From Sulfitobacter sp. (lineage in GTDB: Bacteria; Pseudomonadota; Alphaproteobacteria; Rhodobacterales; Rhodobacteraceae): a stretch of DNA of 6,748 nt. The notes beneath the pieces were generated by a model. It made no database searches, had not been told where the DNA came from, and worked only from the letters and a program-made list of their open reading frames with translations. Made by a program: the position numbers and the translations under genes. The DNA lies in the NCBI GenBank assembly GCA_024636405.1, contig JAGXHC010000145.1, positions 1 to 6,748 on the forward strand, read 5' to 3'. How positions within the stretch are numbered: position 1 is the first letter of the stretch; the number at the start of each line of letters is the position of its first letter. This document shows positions 1-6,418 of this stretch, one piece after another.

Positions 1-214
1 CGACGCTGACCTATAGCAATGCACATTCAATGATTCGTCGGTGTATAACACGCATCCGACAGGTGCATGCAAACAGGTCGCCACATGGCGCAGCCCGTAA
101 GGGGTGCAGGATCATGGATGGCGACGTGAAAGAAAAGCCGGACAGCCCATTATCCGCGCGCTGCAATGCAGCGTTCATTCCGGATGGGTTCCCACGGCGC
201 AAAAAGGAGACCAG
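1..214 (+). promoter_or_regulatory. Leader region upstream of proC
   Basis: No gene is supported here with confidence. A reading frame open from the left edge (frame starting at base 3; first ATG at 30) runs to a TGA at 216-218 that overlaps the proC start as ATGA. Its product is rich in Arg, Cys, His and Pro, uses rare codons (ATA, CGA, AGG, AGA, TTA) and has no ribosome-binding site, so I think it is not a protein. A 6-bp hairpin with a 3-base loop (159-173, arms cgctgc/gcagcg) is followed by a short pyrimidine-rich stretch. A TATAAC at 44-49 resembles a -10 box but has no convincing -35 partner. I could not match the leader to any riboswitch class I know. The end of an upstream plus-strand gene may lie in the first bases (stops at 7-9 and 14-16), but this cannot be judged. 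Confidence 0.3.
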
Positions 215-994
215 ATGAACATACTTCTTATCGGGTGTGGCAAGATGGGCGGCGCGATGTTGCGCCAGTGGACCAACGACACCAACAACCAGTTCACGGT
301 TGCCGATCCGGCGGCAGCGGGGCTGCCTGCGGGCGTCACCCTTGTGTCGACGCCGGCAGAATTGGCCGCAGAAACCTTTGATGTGGTAATCATTGCGATC
401 AAACCGCAGATGATCGCAGAGGTTTTGCCGGGCTTCGTTCATTCGCTTAAGCCCGGTGGATGCTATGTATCGATCGCCGCCGGGTGTAGTGTGGCCACGA
501 TTGCGGGCGTGGTAGGGGACGCGGCGATTATTCGCGTCATGCCGAACATGGCGGCAATGGTCGGACTGGGCGTTTCAGGGCTTTATGCCAATGACAACTG
601 CACGGAAATGCAAACCGCAAAGATCACCGCGCTGATTGAACAGACCGGGACCTGCATTGCGCTGGCCAGTGAAGATGAAATTGACCGCCTCACTGCGGTC
701 AGCGGCAGCGGTCCGGGGTATATCTTTGAGGTGATGCGCAGTTATGTAGAAGCTGCCAAATCCGTTGGATTTGATCAGGACACGGCGCGAAAATTGGTGT
801 TTGATACCATTTCAGGCAGCGTCGAGGCGGCGCGGCAGTCGGATCAATCATTGGAAGAGTTGCGACAATCCGTGACCAGCAAAAACGGCACGACACAGGC
901 CGGTCTGGAAGAGCTGATGCGCGGTGGCGAGTTGGACAAGTTATTCAAGAACACGGTCAAGGCTGCATATGCGCGTGCTGGCGCATTGAAATGA
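215..994 (+). CDS. proC: Pyrroline-5-carboxylate reductase (ProC)
   Basis: Catalyses the last step of proline synthesis, NAD(P)H-dependent reduction of 1-pyrroline-5-carboxylate to L-proline, in the cytoplasm. The 259-residue product is close to the usual family length (about 270). It opens with the Rossmann dinucleotide-binding motif GCGKMGG (residues 7-13). AIKPQ (61-65) and RVMPN (107-111) are typical of the family. SGSGPGY (163-169) and the C-terminal signature VTSKNGTTQAGLE (220-232) form the substrate-binding part of the dimer domain. The ATG at 215 is chosen because AAGGAGA (204-210) lies four bases upstream and the glycine motif then sits at the expected place; an in-frame GTG at 104 would add 37 unrelated residues. 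proA follows 41 bases downstream on the same strand, so the two are probably co-transcribed. The G in SGSGPGY, where Ala is usual, is a mild variant. Confidence 0.97.
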   Translation: MNILLIGCGKMGGAMLRQWTNDTNNQFTVADPAAAGLPAGVTLVSTPAELAAETFDVVIIAIKPQMIAEVLPGFVHSLKPGGCYVSIAAGCSVATIAGVVGDAAIIRVMPNMAAMVGLGVSGLYANDNCTEMQTAKITALIEQTGTCIALASEDEIDRLTAVSGSGPGYIFEVMRSYVEAAKSVGFDQDTARKLVFDTISGSVEAARQSDQSLEELRQSVTSKNGTTQAGLEELMRGGELDKLFKNTVKAAYARAGALK

Positions 995-1035
995 AAAGCG
1001 GCGTGAAGCCAGAAGAATTCAGGAGATGAACACCG

Positions 1036-2322
1036 ATGAATGAGATGATCACAGACCCCAAATCGTCAGATACAGATGTGGCGGCTGTCGTGGCTGACCT
1101 TGGACAGCGCGCCAAGGCGGCGGCGCGCGAGCTTGCATTGGCATCAACCAAACAGCGAAATCTGGCACTTTGCGAAGCCGCCAAGGCCCTGCGGGCACAG
1201 ACATCCGCTATTTTGGACGCGAATGCGCGCGATCTTGATGGGATCCGGAACAGCAACAAGGACGCGGCCTTTATCGACCGGCTGACGCTGACCAAAGCCC
1301 GTGTAAGCGACATGGCAGACGCAGTTGATGCGATTGCCGGACAGCAAGACCCCCTTGGTCGCACGCTTGCAACTTTTGATCGGCCAAATGGATTGAAGAT
1401 CAACCGCGTCAGCGTTCCGATTGGCGTGATTGCAATGGTATATGAATCACGCCCGAATGTGGGATCTGACGCAGGCGCGCTTTGTATAAAGTCGGGCAAT
1501 GCCGTCATCCTGCGCGGTGGGTCGGAAAGCCTGCATTCATCGCGCGTAATCGTTGCGTGCCTGTCACAGGGCCTGAAAGCTGCGGATCTGCCCGAAGACG
1601 CCGTTCAACTGGTCGACACGCGCGACCGCGAAGCGGTCAAGCTGTTGTTGCACAGCACCGAGACCGTCGATCTGGTCATTCCGCGCGGCGGCCGTGGGTT
1701 GGTATCGTTGGTACAGCGCGAGGCGCGGGTGCCAACGCTGCTGCATCTGGACGGCAATAACCACACCTATATCCATGAGAGCGCCGATATTGAAATGGCA
1801 ATCGGGATTGTGCGCAATGCCAAGATGCGCCGGACCGGCATCTGCGGCGCCACGGAATGCGTTGTCATAGACCGCACCCTTGCGTCCGACGTTTTGCCGC
1901 GTCTTGCCGCAGCGTTGGATGACTGCGAATTGCGCGGCGATACCGAGGCGCGCAGGATACTGCATGCAATGGGAGAGGCCGCTGATACCGACTGGGATAC
2001 GGAATACCTGAGCAATATTCTGTCGGTGAAGGTTGTCGATGACCTGCGGCAGGGGATCGCTTTTGTGCAAAAGCATTCGTCGGGCCATACGGACGCCATC
2101 ATCGCAGAAGATCTCGATGCGGCGAAATCCTTTATGACGGCAATCGATTCAGCAGTTGTAATGCACAACACCTCTACGCAGTTTTCAGACGGCGGAGAGT
2201 TCGGCATGGGCGCCGAGATCGGCATTGCAACGGGAAAGATGCATGCCCGTGGCCCGGTCGGAGCGGAACAGTTGACCAGCTTTAAATATCTGGTGTACGG
2301 CGACGGACAACAACGGCCCTGA
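1036..2322 (+). CDS. proA: Glutamate-5-semialdehyde dehydrogenase / gamma-glutamyl phosphate reductase (ProA)
   Basis: Reduces gamma-glutamyl phosphate with NADPH to glutamate-5-semialdehyde, which cyclises to the substrate of ProC; cytoplasmic. The 428-residue length is normal for ProA. Visible family features are [11 protein letters not shown] (136-146) and [14 protein letters not shown] (152-165) in the cofactor domain, HLDGNNHTY (237-245), the catalytic cysteine in [10 protein letters not shown] (Cys270), [10 protein letters not shown] (346-355), and the C-terminal block [16 protein letters not shown] (386-401). All are intact, so the enzyme should be active. The ATG at 1036 has AGGAG at 1021-1025, ten bases upstream; an ATG at 1026 is out of frame and stops after five codons. 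It lies just after proC, giving two successive-pathway genes in one probable transcript. The kinase gene proB, often beside proA, is absent from the window, so the two-gene unit needs ProB from elsewhere. Confidence 0.97.
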   Translation: MNEMITDPKSSDTDVAAVVADLGQRAKAAARELALASTKQRNLALCEAAKALRAQTSAILDANARDLDGIRNSNKDAAFIDRLTLTKARVSDMADAVDAIAGQQDPLGRTLATFDRPNGLKINRVSVPIGVIAMVYESRPNVGSDAGALCIKSGNAVILRGGSESLHSSRVIVACLSQGLKAADLPEDAVQLVDTRDREAVKLLLHSTETVDLVIPRGGRGLVSLVQREARVPTLLHLDGNNHTYIHESADIEMAIGIVRNAKMRRTGICGATECVVIDRTLASDVLPRLAAALDDCELRGDTEARRILHAMGEAADTDWDTEYLSNILSVKVVDDLRQGIAFVQKHSSGHTDAIIAEDLDAAKSFMTAIDSAVVMHNTSTQFSDGGEFGMGAEIGIATGKMHARGPVGAEQLTSFKYLVYGDGQQRP

Positions 2323-2333
2323 TTTTTGGCGGG

Positions 2334-2363
2334 GCGCACGGGGGCGGCCTTGCCCCCGTGCGC
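2334..2363 (+). terminator. Strong hairpin after proA, probable terminator
   Basis: A perfect 12-bp stem (arms 2334-2345 and 2352-2363, GC-rich) with a six-base loop (ggcctt) begins 12 bases after the proA stop codon. Its position and stability suggest transcription termination or 3'-end protection of the proC-proA message. It is followed by GGTTGT and not by a run of T, so it is not a classic intrinsic terminator. Confidence 0.55.
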
Positions 2364-2410
2364 GGTTGTCGGCATGTTCTGAAATAATGTGTCGCCAGTT
2401 GGCGCACGCC

Positions 2411-2430
2411 CGCGGCTCAGACCGCGTTTT
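2411..2430 (+). terminator. Small GC hairpin followed by four T, possible second terminator or attenuator
   Basis: Arms CGCGG (2411-2415) and CCGCG (2422-2426) close a six-base loop and are followed directly by TTTT (2427-2430). The stem is only 5 bp. It lies 27 bases before the dioxygenase start, so it could end leftover read-through from proA or sit in the dioxygenase leader. A second short inverted repeat, CGCC/GGCG (2393-2404), lies just upstream. Confidence 0.3.
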
Positions 2431-2457
2431 CCAGTACAACAAGGCAAGGTCACTGAC

Positions 2458-3009
2458 ATGATTGGCGTGCATTCGATACCGGACGGGTTTTCGCCAGAAG
2501 AATGTGGTCGCATCCTCACCGCCAGAAATTCCGCGCCGACGAATGAGGCCTTGCTGGTCGGCCAGAACCGAGACCACAACCTGCGCCGTGCCAACCTTGT
2601 CTGGCTGGATGATGTCGCTGATATGGCATGGGTCATGGACCGCCTGATCACGCTGGTGCGCAGATCCAATGCGGAACTGTTTGATTTCGATCTGCGTGAA
2701 TTCGCGGAAAGCCCCCAGATCGCCAGCTACGGTGCCGCTCAATCCGGGCATTTTGCGTGGCATGCTGACATTGGCGACGGACCGATGGCGCGCAAACGCA
2801 AGCTGACGCTGGTGGTGCAACTCAGCGAACCGGCATCCTACGGCGGTGGCAATCTGGAAGTCATGCCGGGCGCACATGTCATCGCCGCCAATCGCGCACA
2901 TGGAAGCGTCACTGTGTTCCCCAGTTTTCAATTGCATCAGGTGACGCCAGTGACACGCGGCACCCGCCATTCCTTGACGGTCTGGGCGCATGGTCCTGCC
3001 TTTCGCTGA
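2458..3009 (+). CDS. Fe(II)/2-oxoglutarate-dependent dioxygenase, prolyl-4-hydroxylase-like (PKHD-type)
   Basis: A 183-residue cytoplasmic protein (no signal peptide) with the double-stranded beta-helix signature of 2-oxoglutarate-dependent oxygenases. The iron ligands are His102 and Asp104 in FAWHADIGD and His160 in FQLHQVTP. Arg170, ten residues after the distal His in TRGTRHSLTVW, is placed to bind the 2-oxoglutarate carboxylate. YGGGNLEV (128-135) is the usual strand between them. Such enzymes couple 2-oxoglutarate decarboxylation to hydroxylation of a protein residue or small molecule; the substrate cannot be read from the sequence. It is shorter than the YbiX/PiuC type (about 225 residues) and lacks its C-terminal extension. 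The ATG at 2458 is preferred because AAGGT (2446-2450) precedes it and the family-like sequence IPDGFSPEEC begins there; a GTG at 2389 would add 23 Arg/Pro-rich residues without a binding site. It follows proA in the same direction, but a hairpin separates them. Confidence 0.87.
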   Translation: MIGVHSIPDGFSPEECGRILTARNSAPTNEALLVGQNRDHNLRRANLVWLDDVADMAWVMDRLITLVRRSNAELFDFDLREFAESPQIASYGAAQSGHFAWHADIGDGPMARKRKLTLVVQLSEPASYGGGNLEVMPGAHVIAANRAHGSVTVFPSFQLHQVTPVTRGTRHSLTVWAHGPAFR

Positions 3010-3010
3010 G

Positions 3011-3029
3011 CGTCGCCAATCGGCGAACG
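3011..3029 (+). terminator. Short hairpin just after the dioxygenase gene
   Basis: Arms 3011-3017 and 3022-3029 pair over 7 bp with one bulged base and a four-base loop, starting two bases after the dioxygenase stop. There is no T run behind it (TGCAATTTC), so termination is uncertain; it may only stabilise the 3' end. The stretch 3030-3135 that follows holds nothing else I can recognise. Confidence 0.25.
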
Positions 3030-3135
3030 TGCAATTTCAATGGACCTTTCGGTACGCCATCCGGAACTGCGGAATATGTTGGACTTTGCAGCCATAGTTG
3101 GCACATTGGGCGGCAGGGACAGGGTGGGCTGGGCA

Positions 3136-3453
3136 ATGACAACGGCAAATGCGACAGACGCAGACGATACCACCAGAATGAAGTTTTCGGAACTGATCAC
3201 GCTAAGCCTGCAACTTAATGGGCGGCTTGATCTGCTTTGGCAGCGGGTGCTCTATTCCCACGCGGCGATCATCGGTGTGATGGTGTTCTTCGGCTCTTCA
3301 GAATTGCTCTATGCGGTGCCACGAATTCTGGTTTTCAGCTTCTATACCGCGAATACCATCATCACTATTTATGCCTTTTCAGAAACGTTGTTGGGCCTGC
3401 GTGCCGTGATCGAAGACCTCAGGGCGATGCAGGACGGAGAAGCGCAAACCTAG
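3136..3453 (+). CDS. Small membrane protein of unknown function, first part (ends at amber codon)
   Basis: I do not recognise the family. The 105-residue product has a polar N-terminus, an amphipathic stretch (MKFSELITLSLQLNGRLDLL), then two hydrophobic segments, about residues 39-52 (HAAIIGVMVFFG region) and 57-80 (LLYAVPRILVFSFYTANTII region), predicting an inner-membrane hairpin. An acidic linker (IEDLRAMQDGE) follows before TAG at 3451-3453. The start is uncertain. I prefer the ATG at 3136, preceded by a weak G-rich stretch; ATGs at 3040, 3076 and 3178 are also in frame and none has a clear ribosome-binding site. The frame stays open after the TAG and encodes another membrane helix, so this may be the front part of a longer protein. 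The exported protein at 3580 follows on the same strand and may share its transcript. Confidence 0.6.
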   Translation: MTTANATDADDTTRMKFSELITLSLQLNGRLDLLWQRVLYSHAAIIGVMVFFGSSELLYAVPRILVFSFYTANTIITIYAFSETLLGLRAVIEDLRAMQDGEAQT

Positions 3454-3567
3454 GTGCAGGCCTGGATATTCTCGCGCAATTACGATCGCCATTCGATGGT
3501 GCGGCTGGCCATCCTTGGGGTCACTTGGCTTTTGCTGGGGTATCTTCTGATCCTGCCGCTGATTTGA
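3454..3567 (+). CDS. Short hydrophobic ORF in frame after the amber codon (C-terminal part of the membrane protein, or separate small protein)
   Basis: Thirty-seven codons directly follow the TAG in the same frame, beginning with GTG at 3454 and ending in TGA at 3565-3567. The product has a basic, aromatic front (WIFSRNYDRHS) and a strongly hydrophobic helix from LAILGVTWLLLGYLLI. About 73 percent of its codons end in G or C, like real genes here. Three readings are possible. It may be the third helix of the upstream protein, detached by a CAG-to-TAG change or a sequencing error. It may be made by read-through of the TAG. It may be a separate one-helix protein started at GTG 3454 (GGAGA at 3436-3440, 13 bases away) or at ATG 3496 or so. 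The smooth join of linker to basic pre-helix segment makes me favour a single ancestral gene. The next gene starts 12 bases later. Confidence 0.45.
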   Translation: MQAWIFSRNYDRHSMVRLAILGVTWLLLGYLLILPLI

Positions 3568-3579
3568 GGGATTGCTGAC

Positions 3580-4509
3580 ATGCTGAAGTGGATAATCGCT
3601 GTACTTGCCCTGGCCGGTGCCGCCATCGCCGAGCCGTCAAAACGGTATGAGATTTACGACAACGAAGGCTTCAAGGCACCGCAGATCGCGTTTACCGTCG
3701 AGGTGCCTCAAAGCTGGTCGGTGAGCGGGAAAATCTCCTGGCTTAAGCCGTGTAGCGGCAATGACCATTACGAGCTGATCTTTACCGCCCGGTCGCCGGA
3801 CGGGCGCAGCGGGTTCCGCATCATGCCGGGGTATCAATTGCTTTGGATGGAACCTGTCGTGACCGGGTTCGAACCTGCACTGGCCCAGATTTTCGTCGCC
3901 CAATTGGAGGCAGAGCGAAATAATTTAGCGACCCAGTGGCGCGGCTCGAACTGTCACGTGGTTCGAACAACCGGCACGCCTCAGATGATCCAGGCGCTGC
4001 TGGTCGGAAAGCGTCCCGCAGGTGCGCAGGTCATCAAAACGGAGCCGGACGCGCAAAAGCTTTTGCAATACAAACAGCAGTTCGATGCGCCGCAGCAGGG
4101 AATGCAGATATTCTATGACGCGCAGCTTGTGACGTTGCGATATCCGCTGGGTGGCACAGAGGTAGAGGAAACCGCCTCGCTTTCTTGGTATACATTCCAG
4201 CTTGATCCGCTGCCGGGTGGGGCGGGCACATTTTATCAGCAAACGGTGGTGGAGCAGTTTCGGCTGGGCTGGATCGCGCCCGAACGCCGCACCGAAGACG
4301 AGGCAGCACTTGCGGCCATTGCGGCCTCTTTCAAAGTTGATCCAAATTGGCAGTCCGAGATTACGCGCTTTCACAGCGAAGTCGCCGAAGCCAATCGCAA
4401 GGCACAGGCCGAAAACGCCCGCATCTCATCCGAAAACTGGAAGGCCGCTCAGGAACGCCGCGAAAGACAGCATCAGGAATTTATGACCGGGGTTCTGGGA
4501 CTACCCTAG
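3580..4509 (+). CDS. Exported protein of unknown function with charged helical C-terminus
   Basis: A 309-residue protein whose family I do not recognise. Residues 1-17 form a clear Sec signal peptide (MLKWIIAVLALAGAAIA, cleavage before Glu18), so the protein should be periplasmic. The body (about 30-255) reads as mixed alpha/beta with the strand-like segment QIAFTVEVPQSWSVSG near its start, and carries only two cysteines, Cys58 and Cys125, which could form a disulfide. Residues 257-300 are a highly charged, probably helical or coiled-coil tail rich in Glu, Arg, Gln and Ala, and the protein ends in GVLGLP. The ATG at 3580 has GAGGG (3566-3570) nine bases upstream, overlapping the stop of the preceding short ORF, which suggests translational coupling and a common operon with the membrane protein. 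Its end faces the hydrolase gene, 29 bases away. Confidence 0.85.
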   Translation: MLKWIIAVLALAGAAIAEPSKRYEIYDNEGFKAPQIAFTVEVPQSWSVSGKISWLKPCSGNDHYELIFTARSPDGRSGFRIMPGYQLLWMEPVVTGFEPALAQIFVAQLEAERNNLATQWRGSNCHVVRTTGTPQMIQALLVGKRPAGAQVIKTEPDAQKLLQYKQQFDAPQQGMQIFYDAQLVTLRYPLGGTEVEETASLSWYTFQLDPLPGGAGTFYQQTVVEQFRLGWIAPERRTEDEAALAAIAASFKVDPNWQSEITRFHSEVAEANRKAQAENARISSENWKAAQERRERQHQEFMTGVLGLP

Positions 4510-4538
4510 TTTGCGCACATCGGGTCAGGCAAGCCGCG

Positions 4539-6263
4539 CTACGGCGTCACCATCCTGATCAGGACCGGCTCGATTGTGTCGCGCATTGATTTGTCGGCGA
4601 CAGAGTTCTTTAGGATCCGCTTTACATCCTGTGGCGTCTGCGCGTTGTCGCGCTGCATCAGCGCCATGACATCCATCAAGGTCCGGCTCTGGCATTTGCC
4701 GCGTTTGTAGATCCAATAGGGCTGCGCGCCATCGGCGACGCCGGTTTCTTGCAAACCGCAGCGGCGATAGGGGGCGGTGTTGTGCCAGAACAGAGACATC
4801 ATATCCGCCAGCGCCGAACTGTCGTCGGCGAAATAGCTGTGCGCCAGCATATCTTCGCCCAGTTCCGACATGTCCACGCTGTCGATGTTTTCGTCCACTA
4901 GCACGTATTCGCCACCCTGACCCGCGCGTGGTGCATTGCCGTGCAGTCGGCGCGACGATTCCAGCGCCCAATCCTGATCGGATGCATAAAGCGTCAGACG
5001 CCGCGCAATGGGTCGGATCGTCTGGATCATCTGTGCAAAAAGTCCCGCATCCACATCGGGTGCCGCGAACAGAATTTGCCCAAAGATCGGTTTCGACGCG
5101 GGCGTCAGATCATGGCGCACCGCCATCAGTTCCAACGCGTCCGTCAGCGCACGGTTGCCCATGGAGTGCGCAACGATATGGATGGTGCCGGCCCCGGACC
5201 GCGCCACCAGATCCTCCAGGAACCGCGACAGCCTGCGCCCGCTCAGCCGTACCACGGCGGTATCGGCGATATAGCCCATGGTGCTCCCGGCCGAGGGCCA
5301 GGAATACAGCACCGGCAACCCGGCATAGTTCATGTCATATGAAATTTGCGCCGCACGTTTTGCGGCCTGTTCAAAGCCGACGTTGTAGCCGTGGATGAAA
5401 ACAAAGAGATCTTTATTCGGTTTCGCCTCAAGCCGTGCGTTCATCTGGTTATAAAACACGCCTTCGTCCACCGGCGTCACAGATTGCAAAACGACATGTT
5501 TGGCCGGGTTCGGACCAAATTCCAGCTTCCAGATTGACGGACTTTCGACCAGACCTTTTGTGTGGGTGTCGGGGATCGTGACCATGGCCAACCCCAGTTC
5601 CAGATCGGCCCGGCCTGCGTTGTAGAATTTAGCCGGATCAGGGTCTCCGCTCCGGCTGCGGTCGGTGGCATAAAAGACCTCCACTTCGCGGTATCCTTCG
5701 CCAGCGCCGCGCGTGTCGCTGATCGGGACGTCGGCTGCGTCGCGTGCGGCCTCGCGGTATTGTGCTGCGTCGGCGGGGTTGTCCATCAGATCGCTGAGCG
5801 CGGCTAAATCGGTCAGCGTTTTGCTGAGCACCGTCGCGGGCTGCCCACCGTCGCGCTGCTCGTTCAGAATTGTCAAAAGCAACGCGCGGGCATCACGCAG
5901 CCGGCCGATCGCCTGGAACAGATCCGCCGCCTCGCGATAAAGCGGGATCGGGTCAATATCGAGCAGATCGCGGTACCGTGCGGCAAGGGCCGCCGCCTGC
6001 GCCAAAGCCTCGCCCGCGTCTTCGGGCCGCTCCAGCTTTTGCAGCAATTGTGCCTTCAGAACGACCAGGTCGAAAATCAGCCGGGGATCGCTTTCGCCGC
6101 TGGCCTGTGCTGCAAGTCGTGTTGCGTCAATTTCAATCAGCGCGGCCGAGGGGTCTTCGACCGCCAATGTGTCGATCTGCATGGCCCTCAGGAAAATATC
6201 CTGCGCCGCAAGCGGGCTTGCGACCATGATCAGCGCAAGGAGCATCATCCGGGTTGAGACCAT
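4539..6263 (-). CDS. Exported alpha/beta hydrolase of the DUF900 type with TPR-like N-terminal region
   Basis: A 574-residue protein. Residues 1-20 are a Sec signal peptide (MVSTRMMLLALIMVASPLAA), so it acts in the periplasm or outside. Residues about 21-185 are Ala/Leu-rich paired helices like TPR repeats, a likely partner-binding part. The hydrolase domain begins with VFYATDRSR (197-205), typical of DUF900 proteins, and continues with FVFIHGYNVGFE (288-299) near the oxyanion hole. The nucleophile elbow is VAHSMGNR (Ser367). FAAPDVD (Asp403 or Asp405) and LAHSYF (His475) supply the rest of the triad. A C-terminal extension holds Cys502 and Cys524, perhaps a disulfide. The substrate is unknown (ester, lipid or peptide). 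I start at the CAT at 6261-6263 because AGAGGG (6275-6280) lies 11 bases upstream and the signal peptide fits; an ATG at 6296 adds 11 residues without a ribosome-binding site. It diverges from the caspase-like gene and converges on the gene ending at 4509. Confidence 0.92.
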   Translation of the reverse strand: MVSTRMMLLALIMVASPLAAQDIFLRAMQIDTLAVEDPSAALIEIDATRLAAQASGESDPRLIFDLVVLKAQLLQKLERPEDAGEALAQAAALAARYRDLLDIDPIPLYREAADLFQAIGRLRDARALLLTILNEQRDGGQPATVLSKTLTDLAALSDLMDNPADAAQYREAARDAADVPISDTRGAGEGYREVEVFYATDRSRSGDPDPAKFYNAGRADLELGLAMVTIPDTHTKGLVESPSIWKLEFGPNPAKHVVLQSVTPVDEGVFYNQMNARLEAKPNKDLFVFIHGYNVGFEQAAKRAAQISYDMNYAGLPVLYSWPSAGSTMGYIADTAVVRLSGRRLSRFLEDLVARSGAGTIHIVAHSMGNRALTDALELMAVRHDLTPASKPIFGQILFAAPDVDAGLFAQMIQTIRPIARRLTLYASDQDWALESSRRLHGNAPRAGQGGEYVLVDENIDSVDMSELGEDMLAHSYFADDSSALADMMSLFWHNTAPYRRCGLQETGVADGAQPYWIYKRGKCQSRTLMDVMALMQRDNAQTPQDVKRILKNSVADKSMRDTIEPVLIRMVTP

Positions 6264-6418
6264 TTGGTTCGACACCCTCTTTAATTGAAACGGCATCCAT
6301 GCAGCTTATGCGCGCCGTCTGAAAAGTAAACGGTGCTGCTCAAAAGACTCGGCAGAATGCAAATAGATGATAGAGTGAACACAATTTTAATGATGATTGT
6401 GCATTTTTTGGGGGCAGA
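6264..6418. promoter_or_regulatory. Divergent intergenic control region between the hydrolase and the caspase-like gene
   Basis: This 155-base stretch separates two outward-facing starts and must hold promoters for both, or one shared control site. It becomes AT-rich from about 6355 to 6409, unlike the genes around it. TTTAAT at 6386-6391 matches a -10 box in five of six bases for the rightward gene, but no good -35 box stands 16-18 bases before it. For the leftward gene I found no convincing promoter. No GAAC-N7-GAAC type SOS box was seen. Confidence 0.5.
6380..6409 (+). promoter_or_regulatory. Inverted repeat followed by six T in the caspase-gene leader
   Basis: CACAAT (6380-6385) and ATTGTG (6396-6401) are exact inverted copies separated by ten bases, and TTTTTT follows at 6404-6409, ten bases before the start codon. 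As DNA it could be an operator overlapping the possible -10 box. As RNA it could be a weak, AT-rich terminator or attenuator. Six matching bases can arise by chance. Confidence 0.3.

Noticed and set aside
60..214. Riboswitch (cobalamin, glycine, SAM or ZTP type) upstream of proC
   Set aside because: None of the conserved core strings of these classes that I know could be found; only a small hairpin is present.
11..442. Minus-strand open frame of 143 codons opposite the proC 5' end
   Set aside because: Arg/His/Cys-rich product with no motif, and it overlaps the Rossmann motif of proC on the other strand.
957..1508. Minus-strand open frame of 183 codons opposite the proA 5' half
   Set aside because: Antisense to conserved ProA sequence; product is Ala/Ser/Arg-rich without motif.
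1767..2669. Minus-strand open frame of 300 codons across the end of proA and the start of the dioxygenase gene
   Set aside because: It overlaps two well-supported genes, crosses the proA hairpin, and its Ser/Arg-rich product resembles no family; it is a by-product of GC-rich coding on the other strand.
2185..2991. Minus-strand open frame of 268 codons opposite the dioxygenase
   Set aside because: The plus strand holds a dioxygenase with all catalytic residues; the antisense product is His/Arg/Cys-rich and low in recognisable structure.
4932..5480. Plus-strand frames opposite the DUF900 hydrolase domain
   Set aside because: They are antisense to the catalytic Ser and oxyanion regions of a well-supported hydrolase and give Arg/Pro/His-rich products.
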